A stretch of 64,000 bases of DNA from Pacificibacter marinus (GTDB lineage: Bacteria; Pseudomonadota; Alphaproteobacteria; Rhodobacterales; Rhodobacteraceae). The stretch is from contig NZ_FNZV01000010.1 in the NCBI RefSeq assembly GCF_900109555.1, positions 62,001 through 126,000 of the forward strand. The letters run 5' to 3'. Positions 60,274 to 64,000 of the stretch are shown here, one piece after another. Numbering within the stretch: the stretch's first letter is position 1; every line of letters begins with the position of its first letter. The translations under genes were made by a program, and so were the position numbers. The notes beneath the pieces were generated by a model, which made no database searches, had not been told where the DNA came from, and saw nothing but the letters and a program-made list of their open reading frames with translations.

Positions 60274-61593
60274 TTAACGGAATAGCGACAGGATTGATTG
60301 TGGAGCTTGATTGGCCATCGACAGAGATTGCACACCGAGCTGTTGCTGTACCTGAAGGGCTTGCAAACGGGCAGAGGTTTCTTCCATGTCTGCATCGACC
60401 ATAGAGCCAATACCGGATTTTAAAGAGTCCGTCAGAGTGGAAACAAAATCAGATTGCGATTCGACGCGACCTTGAGCAGAACCGAAGGCCGCTGCAGCGT
60501 CGATAGACTGCTTGATCAAGCCGTCGATTGCTGAGAGCGCACCGGTGGCCCCCGCGTCACTGGTTACATCAATTGTCGACAACGCACCGAGACCGCCCGA
60601 TGCCGCAGAGGATCCTGCTGTACCGCCAGTTTGAATGCGCTGACCTACGTCGATTGCTGTCCCTGAATCGTTGGAAATGGTAATCTCATTTCCGTTGGTG
60701 CCACCTAAGGCGACCGTATAGTCACCAGTGTCAGTGGCCGCCTCAAAAAAACTGCTGATTTGGTTTTTCAAGTTGGTTGCAACGTCTTGAGCACTGTCAT
60801 CTGCGCCTGCAACGTATTCAAAAGTGCGATCCCCCGTAGCAGAGCCGCCACCGACGACGTTGATATTGAGGTCGCTAAGTTGAAGCTGGTAGCTGACGCC
60901 AGCGGCAACCGAGCCAACGGTAATAGTTTCATCTGCGCCGTCCGCGACCGAAGTCATGTTTGTGCCTGTAGCATAGGCAGCATCGTCAGCGATCGTTGCG
61001 GTGGTCCCAGACATATATCCAGCGGCGGCTGTTGCGTCTGCGGCGTCGGTCGTACCGAAGCTTTGTGCGCTTGCTGATGTTGTGACCGATAGGCTTTGGC
61101 GTTCAACAGAAATATGTGATGCTGAGACGGAGCCATCAGAGGATCGATCAAGCGATGACAAAACTTTCATATCGTCAGCTGAGGTGCCGTCGATCAGGTT
61201 GAGACCATTGAACTGAGCTGCGCCGACGACTGAGTTAATCTGATCCGTCAAGGCCGAGATATCTGTTTGGATTTTAGTCCGGTCCACGTTTTCTTCCTGA
61301 GCCGCAACAATTTTGCCCTTAATGTCAGTCAGAAGATCGGTAATCGTCTCAGAGGCGCTTGCGGCAACAGCAAGAGTGGATTCCCCCAGTGACAGGCTGT
61401 CGGAGATGCCTTTGAAGCCTTTAACGTCCGATTCCATTACTTTTGAGATGGCCCAAATCGATGCATTATCTTTTGCAGATGACACCGATTTACCTGTGGA
61501 AATCACGTTTTGTGTGTCGCCGAGCTGGGTGTTGATTGATTTAAGGGTTTGAAGCGCAACCATTGCGCCATTATTTGTCAGAATGCTGGACAT
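60274..61593 (-). CDS. fliC: Flagellin
   Basis: A 439-residue filament protein. The N-terminal D0/D1 region (MSSILTNNGAMVALQTLKSI, TGKSVSSAKDNASIWAISKV, SLGESTLAVAASASETITDL) and C-terminal region (IDAAAAFGSAQGRVESQ, ending SMANQAPQSILSLFR) are conserved; the centre is Ala/Thr/Gly-rich and variable. GGAAC precedes the ATG within AAAGGAAC. A long structured leader lies upstream. Only one flagellin is present in the window. Confidence 0.97.
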   Translation of the reverse strand: MSSILTNNGAMVALQTLKSINTQLGDTQNVISTGKSVSSAKDNASIWAISKVMESDVKGFKGISDSLSLGESTLAVAASASETITDLLTDIKGKIVAAQEENVDRTKIQTDISALTDQINSVVGAAQFNGLNLIDGTSADDMKVLSSLDRSSDGSVSASHISVERQSLSVTTSASAQSFGTTDAADATAAAGYMSGTTATIADDAAYATGTNMTSVADGADETITVGSVAAGVSYQLQLSDLNINVVGGGSATGDRTFEYVAGADDSAQDVATNLKNQISSFFEAATDTGDYTVALGGTNGNEITISNDSGTAIDVGQRIQTGGTAGSSAASGGLGALSTIDVTSDAGATGALSAIDGLIKQSIDAAAAFGSAQGRVESQSDFVSTLTDSLKSGIGSMVDADMEETSARLQALQVQQQLGVQSLSMANQAPQSILSLFR

Positions 61594-61822
61594 AATTTAT
61601 GTTCCTTTGGTCTATATAGGCGCGTTTTACGCCACATGATTTACGTGAGCCGTCCTCGCGGACGATTTCAGGTGTGTCATTCTGACTATCTACGGACTGA
61701 CTGTTTCCAGTTTGCCGTGCCACCCCTCGGAGTGCGCTCTGAACATAGCTGCCTAAAGGTTGAAAGTTCCCTAAGGCATAATGGTTTTTGTGTGTGATTT
61801 GAGGCAAAATTTGGGCATAACT
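61594..61822 (-). promoter_or_regulatory. Flagellin leader and promoter region
   Basis: This 229-base interval has no gene I believe. On the minus strand it holds TTAG-GGAACTT-TCAACC (61774-61758), a two-mismatch CtrA-like box about 165 bases before the ATG, and CGTCC-GCGA-GGACG (61664-61651), a five-pair stem with a GNRA tetraloop 57 bases before the ATG. The remaining sequence could form further stems. It is a likely target of FlbT, by analogy with Caulobacter. Confidence 0.5.
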
Positions 61823-62176
61823 CTATATTTTTTTCTTTATAGTTAATGGCTTATTGCCAATATCGGACACGATTCCATTTGGTCCGTACGTTTGCAGTAT
61901 CGGCTTGGGGGCACGTAATATAGAGAGTCGTTTGCGCGCTGATTGCAGGCCACGAGCAGAGGCAAGTAAAAGCGTTCTATTACGTTCCGTCAATTTTTTG
62001 AGGACTTCAAGCTCATGAGGTGTGGCAGAAGATCGAGCGACAGATTGCATAAGTATTAATTTGGATGCACTGATTTGAGGCAAGGTGGAAAATGCGGCTT
62101 CGATGATTGCATCATGCTCCTTTTCCAAGAGTTGAGTGAGCGCTTTGGTCGGTTTTAGCGTACTAAATAGCCCCAT
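61823..62176 (-). CDS. FlgN-like export chaperone
   Basis: A 117-residue helical protein beginning MGLFSTLKPTKALTQLLEKEHDAI. The pattern LTQLLEKEHDAIIEAAFSTL and its place beside flagellin and the FlgJ-like gene match FlgN, the chaperone of the junction proteins FlgK and FlgL. The sequence is weakly conserved, so the name is inferred partly from position. It overlaps the FlgJ-like gene by 14 bases and ends in a basic tail (LTIKKKI). Confidence 0.65.
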   Translation of the reverse strand: MGLFSTLKPTKALTQLLEKEHDAIIEAAFSTLPQISASKLILMQSVARSSATPHELEVLKKLTERNRTLLLASARGLQSARKRLSILRAPKPILQTYGPNGIVSDIGNKPLTIKKKI

Positions 62177-62456
62177 CAGTGCGCTCCTTTAAGGCTTCAA
62201 ACAACTGTTCCGCGAGCCCGATGCCTCCAGCTTTAACCATTTTTTCCGCGTGCGCCTGGATTAAGAAAGATGCGAATTGATCTTCGCCTTCTCCGCCACC
62301 AAAGGCATCTGGATTTTTTCCAAATCCGGCAGATTTAAGCATTTCAGCTAAAAACGTAGCTTCTAGTTTTTCAGAGACATCTCGTAGTTTGTCGTCTCGT
62401 GTTGGAGGCCTTACGAGAGCTTCATTCACGCCATATGATTCTGTGGTGAGTTGCAT
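62163..62456 (-). CDS. flgJ: FlgJ-like rod-binding protein (no muramidase domain)
   Basis: A 97-residue rod-binding domain: DKLRDVSEKLEATFLAEMLKSAGFG, then GGGEGEDQFASFLIQAHAEKMVKAGGIGLAEQLFEAL, of which MVKAGGIGLAEQLFEAL is typical. The C-terminal glucosaminidase domain of enterobacterial FlgJ is missing, as in other alphaproteobacteria. The longer reading from 62621 was dropped because it would overlap fliK on the other strand and its first 55 residues show no family likeness; no strong ribosome site is visible at the chosen ATG. Confidence 0.85.
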   Translation of the reverse strand: MQLTTESYGVNEALVRPPTRDDKLRDVSEKLEATFLAEMLKSAGFGKNPDAFGGGEGEDQFASFLIQAHAEKMVKAGGIGLAEQLFEALKERTDGAI

Positions 62457-62572
62457 CGCCGTATCATCCCAGTCCGAATAATTTTTTTTAGAATAATCGC
62501 AAACTGGTAAAGAACCGGTAACTCTATCCAGACATAATGGGGCATCGGTGAAAGAATTTCCGGATACAAGAC

Positions 62573-64000
62573 ATGCAGATTTTAAATTTACAACAGTCAT
62601 CAGGTGCGGTTTCAGGCGCACAGATAGAGGAACCTACACAGGTGCCTAACGGGACGAGTGAGTCGTTTTCTGTGTCGCGAAACTTTCAAACTTACGTTGA
62701 TTCTACTCAGCGTACTGAAGGCGGAGCAAATTTAAGCGCCACCCTTTTCGAGGGCCAGACCGATTATGGACTAGGGGAGATTTTGACTGAGGCAATAGTT
62801 TCGAACACGCATATTGTTGACGAAGCGCCTCAACTCCACCCTGACGTTTCGCCTGATATTAGCTCTAGCCCACTCGATGTTCTGGAAAAGGTGGTTTTAG
62901 GCACTGATTTGGTGTCAGCCCAGTTTTCTACTTCAAAAGGGGAAACTAAAACCACGAACGCAAAGCGCCCAGAGGCACCGTATAAAGAGACCGTAGGCGT
63001 AAAGGATGGAACCCAGTCAGAAAGTGTCGAAAGTGGTGACCTGTCTACAGGTTCCATAGTGCCATTGGTGGTGGCACATCCGATGATCATAGCGCCACCT
63101 TTGGTGACATTGAGTAAAGTCGTTACGGATATCGCTAGCAAACAGAATCAGTTGCCTGATAATATGATCGCTCCATCGATAGACTTTGGGATAAAATCAA
63201 ATGTCGATATCTCGAGTGAACTGAATCTACCAGCATCTAGCCTACCTGTTGCTTTTGGTGCTGACGGTGTGGCACTTGCCGAAAATCAGGCTACGCTTGG
63301 GAAGCCTGACATTGTAATCGCTCCAACGCCTGATGCTAAAAACTTAGATGTGGTTCGCCTTGTAGGCGCAGGGCTGGTTGAAAACACTAACACGCGCGCG
63401 CAATCTCAGGGTTATGCAGCGTCGGCGCTGGGCGTGCAGCGGGGCCATCTTGCTCTCCCTGTTAGTGAATCTGTGAAGGGCACTACTCAACAGATCGTCT
63501 CTGAAGCTATGGTGCTGAGTGCGATGGTTATTCCTGCCGGTCGCTATAGTGATAATGGCCTAACTGAGTCGCGTATCGATGCCTCTCAAAATATTTCATT
63601 GCCTGGCCAGACGTCTATGGCACCAAAAACTATGTCTATTCAGGCTTCACGCAATGAGCAACAATCACTGTCGCAAAGTAATGTAGAAGACCAATTAGTG
63701 GTTTCTAAAGACACACAGGTGGATAGTCCTGTGGCGCCTGTAACCACAACGCCACATAGCGGAACCAGTGTTGATACCAACTCCACGCCAACCATTTCAG
63801 AGCGAAGTATGGCCCCCTATTCGGGTGTATTCGAGGGCAATGTGCAGCCGTTCGAGGTTGATAGCAGCATGAAAACCCAAAGCTTGGAAACCGTGCCTTT
63901 GTATGGTGGGGGTGCGGGAATATCTACACAATTGGATCAAATTTCCCAGTCTGACCAGTTGACTCAAAGCACGCGAGTTGAGCTACCAGCGCGATTGGCC
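62573..64000 (+). CDS. fliK: Flagellar hook-length control protein FliK, N-terminal part (runs off the edge)
   Basis: An open reading frame of 476 codons from ATG 62573 to the window end, no stop. It starts MQILNLQQSSGAVSG and is rich in Ser, Thr, Gln, Val and Pro with few predicted helices, the usual disordered ruler region of FliK. The conserved C-terminal FliK domain would follow and lies outside. It diverges from the FlgJ-like gene by 116 bases, and flgD often follows fliK in alphaproteobacteria. Identity rests on position, composition and length, not on a conserved motif. Confidence 0.65.
   Translation, partial: MQILNLQQSSGAVSGAQIEEPTQVPNGTSESFSVSRNFQTYVDSTQRTEGGANLSATLFEGQTDYGLGEILTEAIVSNTHIVDEAPQLHPDVSPDISSSPLDVLEKVVLGTDLVSAQFSTSKGETKTTNAKRPEAPYKETVGVKDGTQSESVESGDLSTGSIVPLVVAHPMIIAPPLVTLSKVVTDIASKQNQLPDNMIAPSIDFGIKSNVDISSELNLPASSLPVAFGADGVALAENQATLGKPDIVIAPTPDAKNLDVVRLVGAGLVENTNTRAQSQGYAASALGVQRGHLALPVSESVKGTTQQIVSEAMVLSAMVIPAGRYSDNGLTESRIDASQNISLPGQTSMAPKTMSIQASRNEQQSLSQSNVEDQLVVSKDTQVDSPVAPVTTTPHSGTSVDTNSTPTISERSMAPYSGVFEGNVQPFEVDSSMKTQSLETVPLYGGGAGISTQLDQISQSDQLTQSTRVELPARLA

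Noticed and set aside
61717-61722. Sigma-54 -24 element (TGGCAC) upstream of flagellin
   Set aside because: The matching -12 element (TTGC) is absent at the required distance.
61571-61807. 78-codon minus-strand frame in the flagellin leader
   Set aside because: It starts at a TTG without a ribosome site and overlaps the flagellin start by 23 bases; composition looks random. A leader peptide cannot be excluded but is not supported.
62457-62621. 55-residue N-terminal extension of the FlgJ-like protein
   Set aside because: It would overlap the fliK start on the other strand and contains no rod-binding features.
1-64000. tRNA, rRNA, CRISPR array, toxin-antitoxin or prophage
   Set aside because: None was seen on either strand; no regular direct repeats with spacers and no phage structural or integrase genes.

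Overview
The window reads as chromosomal DNA of a marine alphaproteobacterium of the Rhodobacteraceae (Roseobacter group). The evidence is the gene content: a RegB/SenC/RegA redox two-component set next to ahcY, alphaproteobacterial AddAB, the AmgK/MurU cell-wall recycling pair, FlaF and FlbT, and a flagellar cluster laid out in several divergent blocks. No tRNA, rRNA, CRISPR array or prophage was seen.

Layout. 1-18 kb is a housekeeping block: the tail of MltA, an Smr protein, an MFS permease, HslUV, thioredoxin, AddA/AddB, MurU/AmgK, a PAS protein, RegB, then SenC and RegA on the other strand, and a GNAT/HD pair. 18-25.5 kb holds ahcY, a DUF2853 gene, EVE/YciI/gpsA, and a heme-linked run (hemD, a mitofilin-like gene, hemY). 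25.8-31.7 kb starts the flagellar cluster (motB, flgE, flgK, flgL, flgI). 31.7-37.9 kb is a self-contained urate breakdown island (PuuD, LysR regulator, HIU hydrolase, PuuE-UraD fusion, AllA, permease). 38.0-39.1 kb holds two decayed insertion sequences (IS110-like, IS3-like). The flagellar cluster resumes from 39.2 kb to the end: TPR protein/motA/motE/coiled-coil protein/fliL on one strand, fliF-fliH-fliN-fliP-flhA-fliR-flhB-FliJ-like on the other, then flgB...fliL2, fliI, a decayed IS66, DUF1217-flbT-flaF, flagellin, FlgN-like, FlgJ-like, and the start of fliK running off the right edge.

Together the flagellar genes supply most of an export gate, rod, rings, hook-filament junction, stator and filament, but fliG, fliM, flgD and fliD are not in the window. 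The urate genes cover urate to allantoate, plus cleavage of ureidoglycolate; the allantoate-to-ureidoglycolate step is not encoded here. Four flagellar intergenic regions carry matches to the CtrA box (TTAA-N7-TTAA), each with one or two mismatches, which fits CtrA control of motility in this group but is weak evidence by itself.

The most interesting points are the 775-residue periplasmic TPR protein translationally coupled to motA, the anchored coiled-coil protein coupled to motE, the absence of tsaE and tsaD from two places where I would expect them, the urate island sitting inside the flagellar cluster, and the structured flagellin leader next to flaF/flbT. I found no clearly new defence or mobile system. 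Start codons were re-chosen in many genes where a Shine-Dalgarno sequence or family N-terminus favoured a downstream site; several are GTG or TTG.
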